From Halobacteriovorax sp. DA5 (GTDB taxonomy: Bacteria; Bdellovibrionota; Bacteriovoracia; Bacteriovoracales; Bacteriovoracaceae): DNA of 64,000 nucleotides. This document shows positions 23,215 through 32,752 of the stretch, in pieces. The notes beneath the pieces were generated by a model. That model was given only the letters and a program-made list of their open reading frames with translations, searched no databases and was not told the DNA's origin. The stretch is taken from NCBI RefSeq assembly GCF_002903145.1, contig NZ_PPDJ01000001.1:496001-560000 (forward strand), written 5' to 3'. Position 1 is the first letter of the stretch, and each line of letters begins with the position of its first letter. A program made the translations under genes and the position numbers.

Positions 23215-26124
23215 ATGGATACGATGAATACAGAAAATAACACACTAGGCAAATGGGCACTTCTTGATATCGAGACAACAGGTGCAGATTGTAGTGTTGA
23301 TGAAATAATTGATGTTGGTTTTCTTCAGTTTGAAGGAACTAAACTTGTTCATAAATATGAATCACTATGTCGTCCTAGTTTTGAAATTTCGAAGTTCATT
23401 CAAAAGCTCACAGGTATTGATAACAAAATGCTAAAGCGTGCTCCGCTTCTTGATGATGTTATTGGAGAAGTCCTTGAGTTAGATGGCCACGACATTCTCG
23501 CTCATAACGCAGATTTTGAGGCCGGCTTCTTAGACCATCACTTTGAAACACTCGATTTTAGAGAAGGTCACCGCTGGCAAGATTCTCTTTATTTTCTTTC
23601 ACTCCTTTTCCCTCATATGTCTTCACTTAAACTTGAAAACTTTATTGTTGGTTTTGGATTAGCTGAAAAAGAATTACACCGAGGGTTTCAGGATTCAGTT
23701 GATCTTTTAAAAGTTGTAATTGTCGCAACACTTATGACAAAGAAAGATGCCGGTAAATATAACTTCATGATGTCAATAATGCATAAGTACTCACTTCATG
23801 ATTATTGGTTCTTTAGGTTTCTATGTCTTTATGAAGAAGAGCTATTTGAAATCTCTGAGCAGATAGATTTTGATCCAGCAGCTCATATTGAGATGGCCCT
23901 AGAGTGGGCATATCCTAAAACACTTGAAGATAAGCAGGTGTATGAGCAAAATTTCGATATAACTTTTAACGGGCAAAACGTAAAAAATATCTTTAGCAAT
24001 GAAGAGAAGGTTTCGTCATTATTCAATGGCTATCGCTATCGTAAGTCACAAGAGGATCTGGCCCTTAAAGTTGGCCAATCTTTTAAGAATCATATTCACG
24101 CCATGGTGCAAGCGCCAACTGGAACGGGGAAAACTCTTGGCTACTTAGTGCCAAGTGCACTATTTGCATTAAGTGAACAGAAGCAAGTTCTTGTTGCTAC
24201 AGGGACAAAGACTCTTCAGGCCCAGGCCATGAATAAAGATGTTCCGGCACTTCATAAACTTTTAGGAGTTTCACCAAAAGATCTGAAGATTCGCCAGCTC
24301 ATTGGTTCAAGTAACCACTTTTGCGAACTTCTATTTACGCAAAGACAAAATGAGGAAGACCTTTTTTCTCAAAGTAATGACATAAAAGATAAGTTTGCAG
24401 ATATCTATTTTGAATCTCTTTTCTATCACAATTCAAATAGTGCGCTTGAACATATGATCTCTAAAGATGATCTACCATTTGTTCTTCGTATGAAGCTTGA
24501 AAACTTTACGCAAGCTCAAAAAGACTTGGCCGTAGATTACCGCGCTTGCTCAAGTAAGCAGTGCCCATTCTACGCCAACTGTACTTATATTCGAGGTTTA
24601 AAAGACGCTAAGGAAGCTGATATTATTATCGGAAACCACGCTTTGATGTTTTCTTGGACAAAGTCTTTTCCTAGACCTGCTTACGTGGTTGTGGACGAGG
24701 CCCATAAAATTGAAGGTGAGGCGACAAAGGCTTTTTCTGCAGAAGTGGCACAAAGTGATCTTGAAAGTCTTCACAAACAATTTCAAAACCTACAAGGTTT
24801 AGGTTCTCTTTTCTACTTAATCAATACAATGATTGAAGAAAATCAAGAGGAAGAGATTTCGTCTCTTCGAATGTTATCAATTGATACGGCCTCTATGCTT
24901 AGAGATCACTTATTTGAGCTTCCAGAAAAGTTTGAGATGATCTTTAAAAAGATGCCTCGCTATACAGATAAATTTTGGAATGAGCTTCCAATGATTATGC
25001 CAACAGAAAAAGAAGGACTTCGCTTAAGTGTCTTCCACCATCTGGAGAGTATTTTCTATCTTCTAAAATCAGTTTATGAAAGATTATATCCGTATACAAT
25101 TCGTTGGCAGGCAAGTGATATGCAAGGCCAAGGTGAAATTACTGCTTGGACTCGTTTTGAAGCATTTGTCGGTCAGCTTGAAGATGTGATGAATGCTCTA
25201 GCTGTCTTATTAAAGATTGAAAGCTCATCGCAGCCTCATTCTTTATCAATGAAGTATCATGAACAACAAGGCTTCTTACTAACTGCAGGCCCAATCAACA
25301 CTGGGCGCATCTTACATGACCAGCTTCTGCAGACCTCATCATCTGTTGTCTATACTTCTGCTACTCTTGGCAATGAGCATGGAGATCAGGGAAGTCGTGG
25401 CATGGAATGGTCGACGGGCTACCTCTATAGTGAGCCTGAAAGACGCTTTAGAACAGGGCTCTATCTACCTTCAGTATATGATTATAAGAATCGTACAAAA
25501 GTTTTCTTGTGTGACGATACACCATCGCTTTACGACAAAGATTTTGTAAAGACTATTTGTGATCGTCTAACACCATTCATTGAGGATATTGATGGTAGAA
25601 CCCTTTTACTATTCTCTGCACGCGCTCGTTTTGAAAAGGCCGTGGAATATATGCTGGATAAATTTGAGGGCAAGCTACCTGTTTTCGTTCAAGGAATGGG
25701 TGCCAATGTTGTGGAAGAATTCAAAGAAAGTGGTAATGGTATTCTCATCGGAATGGAGTCGTTTGGAGAGGGGATTGATGTTCCAGGTGATGCTCTGAGA
25801 TTTGTTTTCATTGATAAAATCCCTGATCTTTCAATGGAGCAAGTTATTCGTCTTCGTCGTGAGTACTATGAAACTAATATCGGTAATGAATTTGAAGATT
25901 ACTATCTTGCACACAGAACAAGAAACCTTCATCAAAAGCTTGGAAGACTTTTAAGAACTGAGTCGGATGCAGGAGCGGTTGTTGTTATTGATTCTCGTAT
26001 TAAGAAGTGGAAGAATTCGACAATGTCCAAGCTAACAAAGCAAATGGAGCCATATCAAATTCATCGCACAAATTTTAAGGATGCTCTTGAAGCTTCTAAA
26101 GATTTTGTTAATACCCTTGATTAG
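23215..26124 (+). CDS. Exonuclease-helicase fusion, DinG family
   Basis: 969 residues. Residues ~12-170 form a DnaQ-type DEDD 3'-5' exonuclease domain (LLDIETTG with D18 and E20; later HNADFE and HRGFQDSVD). An XPD/DinG-type superfamily 2 helicase follows: Walker A APTGTGKT (~300), an iron-sulfur domain with four Cys (NHFC..., ACSSKQCPFYANC) and the DEAH box (VVDEAH). Motif VI is near RKLGRLLRTESD. DinG unwinds forked DNA and R-loops. The exonuclease-DinG fusion is typical of Firmicutes, and E. coli DinG lacks it. An ATG nine bases downstream is also possible as a start. It ends 3 bp from the convergent outer-membrane-protein gene. Confidence 0.9.
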   Translation: MDTMNTENNTLGKWALLDIETTGADCSVDEIIDVGFLQFEGTKLVHKYESLCRPSFEISKFIQKLTGIDNKMLKRAPLLDDVIGEVLELDGHDILAHNADFEAGFLDHHFETLDFREGHRWQDSLYFLSLLFPHMSSLKLENFIVGFGLAEKELHRGFQDSVDLLKVVIVATLMTKKDAGKYNFMMSIMHKYSLHDYWFFRFLCLYEEELFEISEQIDFDPAAHIEMALEWAYPKTLEDKQVYEQNFDITFNGQNVKNIFSNEEKVSSLFNGYRYRKSQEDLALKVGQSFKNHIHAMVQAPTGTGKTLGYLVPSALFALSEQKQVLVATGTKTLQAQAMNKDVPALHKLLGVSPKDLKIRQLIGSSNHFCELLFTQRQNEEDLFSQSNDIKDKFADIYFESLFYHNSNSALEHMISKDDLPFVLRMKLENFTQAQKDLAVDYRACSSKQCPFYANCTYIRGLKDAKEADIIIGNHALMFSWTKSFPRPAYVVVDEAHKIEGEATKAFSAEVAQSDLESLHKQFQNLQGLGSLFYLINTMIEENQEEEISSLRMLSIDTASMLRDHLFELPEKFEMIFKKMPRYTDKFWNELPMIMPTEKEGLRLSVFHHLESIFYLLKSVYERLYPYTIRWQASDMQGQGEITAWTRFEAFVGQLEDVMNALAVLLKIESSSQPHSLSMKYHEQQGFLLTAGPINTGRILHDQLLQTSSSVVYTSATLGNEHGDQGSRGMEWSTGYLYSEPERRFRTGLYLPSVYDYKNRTKVFLCDDTPSLYDKDFVKTICDRLTPFIEDIDGRTLLLFSARARFEKAVEYMLDKFEGKLPVFVQGMGANVVEEFKESGNGILIGMESFGEGIDVPGDALRFVFIDKIPDLSMEQVIRLRREYYETNIGNEFEDYYLAHRTRNLHQKLGRLLRTESDAGAVVVIDSRIKKWKNSTMSKLTKQMEPYQIHRTNFKDALEASKDFVNTLD

Positions 26125-26127
26125 GAC

Positions 26128-26925
26128 TTAGAAACGGTAGCCAAATTCTAAAAGATACATGTAACGATCGCCAAAGCTAAGTTCTGTGGTTAATCCGAAT
26201 TCACGATTGATTTCGTAATTGAGGCCCGCAAGTCCGTGCCATCCATATGAAGAAAGGCTTACGTTGAGGACAATATCTTGGCGTGAGCCAGTGATTTTAA
26301 TATCACTATCAATATACATAGCGCCCGTAAAAATTTGAAGTTTACCAGCGTTGTATCCACCTCGGAAAGCAATACTATAAAGACTCACATCTAATTCATC
26401 TTCAATGATAACGTCAGTTAAGTTAACATTAGTCATTGCAAACCAATTATTGTAACCAGCGACAAGAACTCCTCCAAGGTTTGCAACTGTCCCAGTCGCT
26501 TTAAATGGAATTTTATGTTGTTGGGCACCAACGATTGGCAATTGAGTTTTAAACTCAAGTTGTACATCAGAATGAATCTGACCAATCCCAAGATATAAGT
26601 TAAAGAATGGTAAAAGCCAGAAGTCTGTACGAATCATATTTATTTTTGTTTCAGTATCGACTTTTACATCTCCTGTTACAGGGAGTGCATCAAATAAATT
26701 TTCACCATTTAGAGTTGCTTTTTTTACACCAAATTTTTCATCGTGCTCAATTCTTGAAATATTGATTCCATAAGCTCGAGGAAGTGTGTAGCCCATCTTC
26801 TTTGCTTCTTCTCCCCAGATTGGAAAATAGCGAGGTTTTTCTTCACTTACTTTATTAACTGGCATTTCTTGGGCCAAACTCATTAAAGAGCTTAGGAGAA
26901 TTATTAGAGAGATGATTAGCTTCAT
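26128..26925 (-). CDS. Probable outer-membrane beta-barrel protein
   Basis: 265 residues with a signal peptide (~1-18, cleavage near SLA-Q). The mature protein is rich in alternating aromatic/polar strands (for example WLLPFFNLYLGIGQIHSDVQLEF and YSIAFRGGYNAGKLQIFTGAMYI) and ends in a C-terminal strand finishing with Phe (LLEFGYRF), the signal for outer-membrane insertion. Its start overlaps the stop of the PLA2-like lipoprotein by one base (TAATG), with AGGAG upstream, so the two are coupled. No specific family recognised; a membrane role with the lipoprotein partner is likely. Confidence 0.75.
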   Translation of the reverse strand: MKLIISLIILLSSLMSLAQEMPVNKVSEEKPRYFPIWGEEAKKMGYTLPRAYGINISRIEHDEKFGVKKATLNGENLFDALPVTGDVKVDTETKINMIRTDFWLLPFFNLYLGIGQIHSDVQLEFKTQLPIVGAQQHKIPFKATGTVANLGGVLVAGYNNWFAMTNVNLTDVIIEDELDVSLYSIAFRGGYNAGKLQIFTGAMYIDSDIKITGSRQDIVLNVSLSSYGWHGLAGLNYEINREFGLTTELSFGDRYMYLLEFGYRF

Positions 26926-27419
26926 TAATTTGTTCTCCTTATATATTTGTTAATATCTTCGAACTCTTTTGGAGCGACTGTTTTTGCATAATCGATTTCT
27001 TCTTGTGTTAAAGGAATATAGCCTCTGTCGTAGTTCCAACCGTAGCCCCAACGATAAGAGGTCTGGTATTGAGGGCCTCCTCCAATACGCACTCCAAGGT
27101 ACATGACTATCGACATCCAATCAGTAAACTCTTCTTTTACACATGCCTTTAGTTGTTGATCTGCATTAAATCGCTGCGCTTCTGTTCCACCAAGCCAATA
27201 GTGTTGATCGTGAACAAAGCAACATTTCAGCCATGCATCGGGTTTTGAAATTGTTCCGTCTGGCCACTTTGAGCAACCATCAGACATGAATGGTGATAAT
27301 TGTTTTGAAATATGTGTATTATTTTTCTTTTTAATTTCACTTCTGCTGGCCGGAAGTTTTGCGCATGAAGTTGCCAACAAGAGTAAAGCGAGAATAGGTG
27401 AAAGTAGATTATTCTTCAT
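26925..27419 (-). CDS. Phospholipase A2-like lipoprotein
   Basis: 164 residues with a lipobox (LLLATSC, C19). The mature part has DGCSKWPDG (~47-55), WLKCCFVHDQHYWLGGT (63-79) with a C66-C67-x-x-H70-D71 centre, and later NADQQLKACV. This CCxxHDxxYxxGG pattern is the active-site helix of secreted phospholipase A2-type enzymes, in which the His-Asp dyad activates water. The calcium loop could be DGCSKWPDG, but I cannot confirm it. It is probably anchored in the outer membrane and translationally coupled to the beta-barrel protein. It could act on membrane phospholipids; enzymatic activity is inferred, not shown. Confidence 0.7.
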   Translation of the reverse strand: MKNNLLSPILALLLLATSCAKLPASRSEIKKKNNTHISKQLSPFMSDGCSKWPDGTISKPDAWLKCCFVHDQHYWLGGTEAQRFNADQQLKACVKEEFTDWMSIVMYLGVRIGGGPQYQTSYRWGYGWNYDRGYIPLTQEEIDYAKTVAPKEFEDINKYIRRTN

Positions 27420-27447
27420 AGATCTATATTATATACGTTTTTTGAAG

Positions 27448-28638
27448 TTAATTATTCTTAAGGTAATTGTCGTCAAATTCTTTATCGTATTGAGCAATCT
27501 TTCTAAGGTCTTTAATCGTTAGCTTCTTATTCCAAATATGTTTTGGAACATGATTAAATTTATCTTCGAATGAAGGATCAATTTCAAGCTTAAGAATTGC
27601 AATTTTATCTAAGTTGTAAATTCTAAAAAATTCTTTAATTTCAAGTGTCGCTGGATCTTTTAGCGGAGAAGTCGGAATTTCAAGAGGAGAGAGCCTTAAC
27701 GATAAGCTATAATCCCTTTTTCTCAGCATGAACTTATCAGGTAATCTAATATCTTGATCCCACCATATTTTGTTCGTCGTCATTAGAAGTCTTTGAGTTT
27801 CTTCTTTATCGACAGGCCCTAACTCTTTTAAAGTTTGCTCAAGCCAAGAACTCATATTCAAATTATACTGAATACTTGAAAAGATGAGCTGTTCGTTGAT
27901 TAGGGCCGAAGCAAGTTTTGCACCAAGTATATTTGAATAGAGATCTTCTGGTGAGTAAGCTGATTGCTCCTCTGGAAATATTGAGACATTCCTATAACCA
28001 TGCCACTGGGCAAATTCGTGTGAAACTGCCATCTCGTAAGCAAGTTTGGCCGCTAGTGCAGAGCTTAGGAAGATTCTATCTTTTCCTTCCATTTTACTTG
28101 TATCAAAAGCATTGAAAAGAATTGATCGTTTACCAATTTCTCGAGGTAACTCAATTTCAAAATTTGTTCCAAGCCTAGGATAAATTTTATAGAAGAGTGT
28201 AAGCGTGACATCTGCAGTATCTCTGATATGTGCAGTATCGATTAAACCACCTCTTCTTGTATAAATTAGGCCATTTACCTCTGGCGTTCTTTTACCGATT
28301 GAGGCCATCTCTTCTGCTGAAAATTTTTCCATATTGTATATATGGGTTCCAAGAGAATCGTAATTGACCGTATTTGTCTCTTTAAAAAAGGGGATAGGTA
28401 TTGATAAGAGTGTCACTGTGAAATTAGTACCAAAAGCACAACAAGGCCTAAAGTTATGAGTAAATTCTACTTTGTCGGAGTGATTAAGTTTCAAATTTAA
28501 ATTTGAACTTTCACCATTTTCTTTAGACAGGATGCTATTGATAGCTTTCGAGTCAGGCTTAGTGCTTTCTAACCAAATTTTACCTGCGCAAGAAGATGTC
28601 AAAACGATTAGAAATAATCCTGTCCACAGCCTTTTCAT
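27448..28638 (-). CDS. DUF4056 lipoprotein
   Basis: 396 residues. Lipobox LTSSC (C17). The central part carries RRGGLIDTAHIRDTADVTLTL and HEFAQWHGY...FPEEQSAYSPEDLYSNILGA, both typical of DUF4056. The His/Glu residues at HIRD and SHEFAQ may form an active or metal site; the family has no known function. The gene starts 2 nt after the 28641-29381 gene, with GAGGCTAAGAATG at the junction. Both belong to the minus-strand envelope run. Probably located at the outer membrane, periplasmic side. Confidence 0.78.
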   Translation of the reverse strand: MKRLWTGLFLIVLTSSCAGKIWLESTKPDSKAINSILSKENGESSNLNLKLNHSDKVEFTHNFRPCCAFGTNFTVTLLSIPIPFFKETNTVNYDSLGTHIYNMEKFSAEEMASIGKRTPEVNGLIYTRRGGLIDTAHIRDTADVTLTLFYKIYPRLGTNFEIELPREIGKRSILFNAFDTSKMEGKDRIFLSSALAAKLAYEMAVSHEFAQWHGYRNVSIFPEEQSAYSPEDLYSNILGAKLASALINEQLIFSSIQYNLNMSSWLEQTLKELGPVDKEETQRLLMTTNKIWWDQDIRLPDKFMLRKRDYSLSLRLSPLEIPTSPLKDPATLEIKEFFRIYNLDKIAILKLEIDPSFEDKFNHVPKHIWNKKLTIKDLRKIAQYDKEFDDNYLKNN

Positions 28639-28640
28639 TC

Positions 28641-29381
28641 TTAGCCTCGATCGAGGTTGTTAAGATACTTTATCGTTATATTAGTTCCTTGCTTGTCTTT
28701 AATAATATAAGGAATTGTTTGGTGTTGGGATAACCAGATGCTTAAGAATTCAGGATCAACTTTCATATCTTTGGCATCATCAGAATCTAATTTCTCAAAT
28801 AATTTGTACTGAACAGCTGTCACAGTGGCCCCTGCAATTTTAATGGACTCTGATGTTTGAGCTGCTCTTTCAACAACGATATTATTATTGATAATAGGGC
28901 CTTCATACTTCCACTGATTATTTGAAGAAAAGAATGAGTAGTAGTTCTTTCCAACGGAATCAAATTTCTTTGACCAAAGAAAGAGCATACTGCAACAGCT
29001 TAGTGGAGTGGTGACATAGAATTTTGGAGAAGTCGTGATGGATTCTTGATTAACTTCACCATCGCATTCAAATTGATACTTGAGCTCACTCGTCGAATGA
29101 TCAAATAAGAAAATTTCTTTAGAGATCTGTTCTCCAAGACTTTTAATGATTTGCACTTTGACTGGGGTGTATTCCTTATCAACAGTGTAGGCGACATTGA
29201 TTTTTAAGAGCTCTCCGGTCATTACACGTGCCAGCATTTCTCCTTCAAAGTAGATTTGGTGGAGTTTTGGTCTGCGGTAGACTTCAAATGTTTCTTCAGC
29301 ATAGAGATTATCCTTGCGGGAGTAGCTGTACGCACCGCGAAAGATCTTTTCTCCCTTATTGCTGTTTCCAAAATAGCTCAT
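28641..29381 (-). CDS. Hypothetical beta-rich protein, operon partner of DUF4056
   Basis: 246 residues, not recognised. No signal peptide or membrane helix. It is a predominantly beta protein (FRGAYSYSRKDNLYAEETFEVYRR...IYFEGEMLARVMTGELLKINVAYTVDKEYTPVKVQII) with one CC pair (PLSCCSMLFLW). The composition resembles lipid- or lipoprotein-binding beta sheets, as in DUF3108-like or DUF6134-type proteins, but I cannot assign it. It is the first gene of the minus-strand operon and is divergent from the K+ channel gene across 46 bp. Confidence 0.6.
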   Translation of the reverse strand: MSYFGNSNKGEKIFRGAYSYSRKDNLYAEETFEVYRRPKLHQIYFEGEMLARVMTGELLKINVAYTVDKEYTPVKVQIIKSLGEQISKEIFLFDHSTSELKYQFECDGEVNQESITTSPKFYVTTPLSCCSMLFLWSKKFDSVGKNYYSFFSSNNQWKYEGPIINNNIVVERAAQTSESIKIAGATVTAVQYKLFEKLDSDDAKDMKVDPEFLSIWLSQHQTIPYIIKDKQGTNITIKYLNNLDRG

Positions 29382-29427
29382 ATTAAATATTATATAGTAA
29401 ATTAAAATTTTGTAGAAGAGGTTAGTT

Positions 29428-29931
29428 TTGCGCTCCGGCTTTCGCGTATTTGTTGAACGCTTTATCTATTTATTCAAAACCGTTGCTTTTTGGTTTATTA
29501 CAATCATCGGCAACCTCGGTGTTGTTATCTTCGCCTTCGTCTTCTTACAGCTTGAAAAGGGGCACAATCCAAAAGTTATTGAGCTTGGAGATGCTATTTG
29601 GTGGGCCTTTACCACAATAACCACTGTTGGTTACGGAGATATTACTCCTGTAACACTGTGGGGAAGGGTTATTGCAATTGTTCTGATGATCTTTGGAACG
29701 GGGCTATTTGCCACTTATACCGCAATTTTTGCTAATGTCATGCTTGGGCGCCAATTTCTTACGATCGGAAGACGTGTACAAGTCTTAAAAAGAAATGTAG
29801 AAGGGATGCAATCAAGTCTACATAGAGAAGATTTAATGCTAGAAAGAGAACTAGCTAAGTTAAATAAAACTTTAACAATATTAAATGATAGAATGACGAG
29901 TCTTGAAGAGAGAAATGGAGAAAAGAAATGA
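29428..29931 (+). CDS. Two-helix K+ channel-family protein
   Basis: 167 residues. Two transmembrane helices (~15-40 and ~85-108) flank a pore helix and the K+ selectivity filter TVGYGD (~66-71). A coiled-coil tail of ~50 residues (RRVQVLKRNVEGMQSSL...MTSLEERN) follows, with no RCK domain. The start is TTG at 29428, supported by GAAGAGG 6 nt upstream. It forms a tetramer in the inner membrane and conducts K+. Its stop overlaps the start of the next gene (ATGA), so the two are coupled. Confidence 0.9.
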   Translation: MRSGFRVFVERFIYLFKTVAFWFITIIGNLGVVIFAFVFLQLEKGHNPKVIELGDAIWWAFTTITTVGYGDITPVTLWGRVIAIVLMIFGTGLFATYTAIFANVMLGRQFLTIGRRVQVLKRNVEGMQSSLHREDLMLERELAKLNKTLTILNDRMTSLEERNGEKK

Positions 29932-30281
29932 GTTATGAATTTTACAAAGTACTTCACGTGTTTATGGTTGTCCTTATGGTTGCTGCCTTTGCACCACAAT
30001 TTGTAAGTACTGAAGCGCAAAACAGAAAGCTTTTTAAAATTACTTCTGGGATTGCAAGTTTCCTACTTTTCGTAGGTGGTATGGGGCTTCTTGCTCGTAT
30101 CGGTGTTAGTCACGGTGCTGGTTGGCCAGTATGGGTAAAAGTAAAAGTTGGACTATGGGTTGCAGTTTCTGCGCTTGGGCCAATCCTTGCAAAACGTATG
30201 AAATCAAACCGTCTAGCAGGTCTTGGTTTAATCCTTGCGTTAATCTTTATTGCAATCTTCTCTGCAGTAACTAAATACTAA
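29928..30281 (+). CDS. Small four-helix membrane protein (SirB2-like?)
   Basis: 117 residues with about four hydrophobic segments. The pattern FYKVLHVFMVVLMV (His in helix 1), LLARIGVSHGAGWPVWVKVKVGLW (helix 3) and a Lys/Arg-rich loop resembles the SirB2/DUF2269/CopD-like group of small membrane proteins, but the assignment is tentative. It is translationally coupled to the K+ channel gene (ATGA overlap) and sits 19 bp before the MATE gene. Function unknown. Confidence 0.6.
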   Translation: MSYEFYKVLHVFMVVLMVAAFAPQFVSTEAQNRKLFKITSGIASFLLFVGGMGLLARIGVSHGAGWPVWVKVKVGLWVAVSALGPILAKRMKSNRLAGLGLILALIFIAIFSAVTKY

Positions 30282-30300
30282 AATTTACAAAGTAAAAATT

Positions 30301-31605
30301 TTGGACCGCAACTGGTTAACATATAAGGGCCTTTGGGCCCTTTCTATCCCTTCCATACTCGCATCAATGCTTGAGCCTCTAAGCTCAATTGTTGATACTG
30401 CACTTGTTGGAAATTTTGATACAAAAATGCTGGCCGCGATGGCCATTGGTGTTTCGGTTATTTCATCTATTACCTGGATGTTTAACTTCTTGGTCCATGC
30501 ACCAATCCAAGCAATCTCTCAAAAACTAGCTAAAGGTGAGTATGAGAATGTAGTTTCGCTTATTAAGGTGACTTTCCTAATCGCTTTCTCGATTGGACTT
30601 TTTCTCGTTCTCATTTTTGTTCCCGCACGCCACTATGTTTATGAATTTTTGAGTGTCACGAAGGATCTTTATTCTTTATGTGATGACTATTTTTTAACCA
30701 GACTATATGGCCATGTATTTATTCTTTTATTTATGTCGGCCTTATCAGTTCTAAGAGGAATGGCGAAAGTAAATATCGTTTTAGGAATCATTGGGGTAGC
30801 AACTTCGATTAATATTGTATTGTCTTACATAGGTCTCTATCAACTTAATATGGGGCTTTCAAGCGTTGCGGCCGCTACGATTTTTGCTAATGCTGTAGGC
30901 TTTCTAATAAGTTTATACTTTATTCTGACTCACGAAAAAATTCGTCATTTGTTTTTAAAACAAAAAATCATGTTAGCGGATGCCTTTCATATTGGAAAAA
31001 GTTCTATCAATGTTTTTATGCGCTCGGCTTTTTTAACTCTAAGTTTCTTCTTGGCCACAAAAGTTGCGAGCTCAATCTCTTTAAAGGCCCTCGCTGCTCA
31101 TCAGGTTATTCTCAACCTATGGTTATTTGCATCTTTCTTTACTGATGGAGTCGCGACTTCTGGAAATATTATAGGTGGGACACTTTTCAAAAATGAAGGC
31201 CATGAGCACTTAAAAGATATCTTTCATAAGCTTCTTTTTATGGGGGGGATTATTGGAATTATCTTCTGTTTCATTTTCACTTTTGCCAATGGCCCATTAA
31301 TTTCACTTTTTACGTACGATGAAAGTATTCATGAAACGATTAAAGGCATTATTTATTTCTTGGCCATTGCTCAAATTCCTGTTTCAATTGCATATGTCTA
31401 TGATGGGCTAGTCTTTGGAATCAATCGCTTTGATTTCTTAGGTCGTCACATGGTGATAGCCTTCTTTACGTGCTTTGTGCCACTGGCGTATTTGAGCTAT
31501 CAAAATCAATCCTTCTTGCTTCTTTGGGGGGCAATTTTCTCTGTGGGTATCTACCGATTTATTTCGAATGCATACTTAATCGGAAAGACACTAAAGGTTA
31601 AATAA
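30301..31605 (+). CDS. MATE-family transporter, DinF-like
   Basis: 434 residues, about 12 transmembrane helices. The N-terminus IPSILASMLEPLSSIVDTALVGNF is the DinF/MATE signature (P...VDTAxVG). The start is TTG at 30301. It is the third gene of a likely operon (channel, small membrane protein, MATE) that continues 1 bp later into a methyltransferase. A DinF-type exporter may handle organic compounds or protect against oxidative stress. The substrate is unknown. The coding-region composition matches its neighbours. Confidence 0.87.
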   Translation: MDRNWLTYKGLWALSIPSILASMLEPLSSIVDTALVGNFDTKMLAAMAIGVSVISSITWMFNFLVHAPIQAISQKLAKGEYENVVSLIKVTFLIAFSIGLFLVLIFVPARHYVYEFLSVTKDLYSLCDDYFLTRLYGHVFILLFMSALSVLRGMAKVNIVLGIIGVATSINIVLSYIGLYQLNMGLSSVAAATIFANAVGFLISLYFILTHEKIRHLFLKQKIMLADAFHIGKSSINVFMRSAFLTLSFFLATKVASSISLKALAAHQVILNLWLFASFFTDGVATSGNIIGGTLFKNEGHEHLKDIFHKLLFMGGIIGIIFCFIFTFANGPLISLFTYDESIHETIKGIIYFLAIAQIPVSIAYVYDGLVFGINRFDFLGRHMVIAFFTCFVPLAYLSYQNQSFLLLWGAIFSVGIYRFISNAYLIGKTLKVK

Positions 31606-31606
31606 A

Positions 31607-32269
31607 ATGAAAGAAAAAGGTTCTCTTGGTTTTTCCCAGGACTATTGGGATGTAAATTATGAAGAAGCTGATCAAATGGATGGAATAGGCAATGTCGAGC
31701 AGCACGTTGGCTATATTAAAAATTTATTTGGATTAGAGTATATTGATATCAATTCTATTATTGATTTAGGCTTTGGCCTTGGTCATTTATTTGAGGCACT
31801 TTTAGACGAGTTTAAGCCATATAAGGCCCATGGAATTGAGCCCAGTGAATACGCTTACAAAATTGTAAAAGAGCGTGAAATAAACAAAATTGAATCAACT
31901 CAGTTTAAGTTAGAGAGAATGGATATTGTTAGCTGGTGTCGCAAGAATGAGAAGAGTAAGAAATCTTTTGATCTTGGTGTTTGCACAAGTGTATTTCAAT
32001 ATCTCACAGATGAGGAATTAGAGTATTGTCTGCCAATTCTTGCATCCAAGTTAAAGTATTTTTATCTAACAGTTCCAACGGATAAAGAACTCGATCGCCA
32101 GATCGAAGATCTTGAGTTTAAAGATGAATATGCCATTCGTCGAAGTCGTACAAAATACCAGAAAATGCTTAGAGAGCATTTTACATTTATTTCTAGTCGA
32201 CTACTAGAAAGCAAGGTATATTTTGATGAAACAAACACAAATTTTACCGACTTATTATATCGATATTAA
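31607..32269 (+). CDS. SAM-dependent methyltransferase (class I)
   Basis: 220 residues. Motif I is IIDLGFGLGHLFEAL (~46-60), followed by an acidic residue in HGIEPSEYA (post I), then FDLGVCTSVFQYLTDEE (motif II/III region). This is the Rossmann-like class I methyltransferase fold. The substrate cannot be told from sequence. It lies 1 bp after the MATE gene and immediately before the YchJ-like gene, so it is probably in that operon. Cytoplasmic. Confidence 0.85.
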   Translation: MKEKGSLGFSQDYWDVNYEEADQMDGIGNVEQHVGYIKNLFGLEYIDINSIIDLGFGLGHLFEALLDEFKPYKAHGIEPSEYAYKIVKEREINKIESTQFKLERMDIVSWCRKNEKSKKSFDLGVCTSVFQYLTDEELEYCLPILASKLKYFYLTVPTDKELDRQIEDLEFKDEYAIRRSRTKYQKMLREHFTFISSRLLESKVYFDETNTNFTDLLYRY

Positions 32270-32281
32270 ATGGAGTTTATT

Positions 32282-32752
32282 ATGAGTAATTCTGGTCTTG
32301 ATACAAAGACATGTGAAGCAATTGTTAAGGGTGAAGCCAAGGCCCAAACTGCAGCTCAACTTATGAGCGCACGTTACTTTGCTTATACAATCGGCAATAT
32401 TGATTTCATCGTTGATTCAACTCACCCTGATCACAGAGATGATATGGATGTAAATGAAATCAAGGCGTGGTCATCACAATCTGAGTGGAAGGGTCTTGAG
32501 ATCGTTGACACTGCAGAAGGAACTGAGAGAGATGACTGGGGAATGGTTGAGTTTAAGGCGACTTTTGGTTTAGGTGGCCAAGACCATGTGCATTATGAGC
32601 GTTCTGAATTTGTTAAGGTTGATGGAGACTGGTTCTTCGTTGACGGTGAGCCAATCGTAGCGCAGGTTAAGAGAGATGGTGCTAAAGTTGGACGCAATGA
32701 CCAATGTCCTTGTGGTTCAGGCAAGAAATTTAAGAAGTGTTGTGGTCGATAA
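32282..32752 (+). CDS. YchJ-family protein with C-terminal SEC-C zinc motif
   Basis: 156 residues from the ATG at 32282, chosen because GGAG (32272-32275) lies 6 nt before it; an ATG at 32270 has no such site. The N-terminal region ([25 protein letters not shown]) is the YchJ/UPF0225 NTF2-like domain. The C-terminus [19 protein letters not shown] is a canonical SEC-C zinc-binding motif, like the C-terminus of SecA. YchJ proteins usually carry an extra Cys motif at their N-terminus; here it is missing. Function is unknown; SEC-C motifs often mediate binding to SecB or ribosomes. Confidence 0.85.
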   Translation: MSNSGLDTKTCEAIVKGEAKAQTAAQLMSARYFAYTIGNIDFIVDSTHPDHRDDMDVNEIKAWSSQSEWKGLEIVDTAEGTERDDWGMVEFKATFGLGGQDHVHYERSEFVKVDGDWFFVDGEPIVAQVKRDGAKVGRNDQCPCGSGKKFKKCCGR

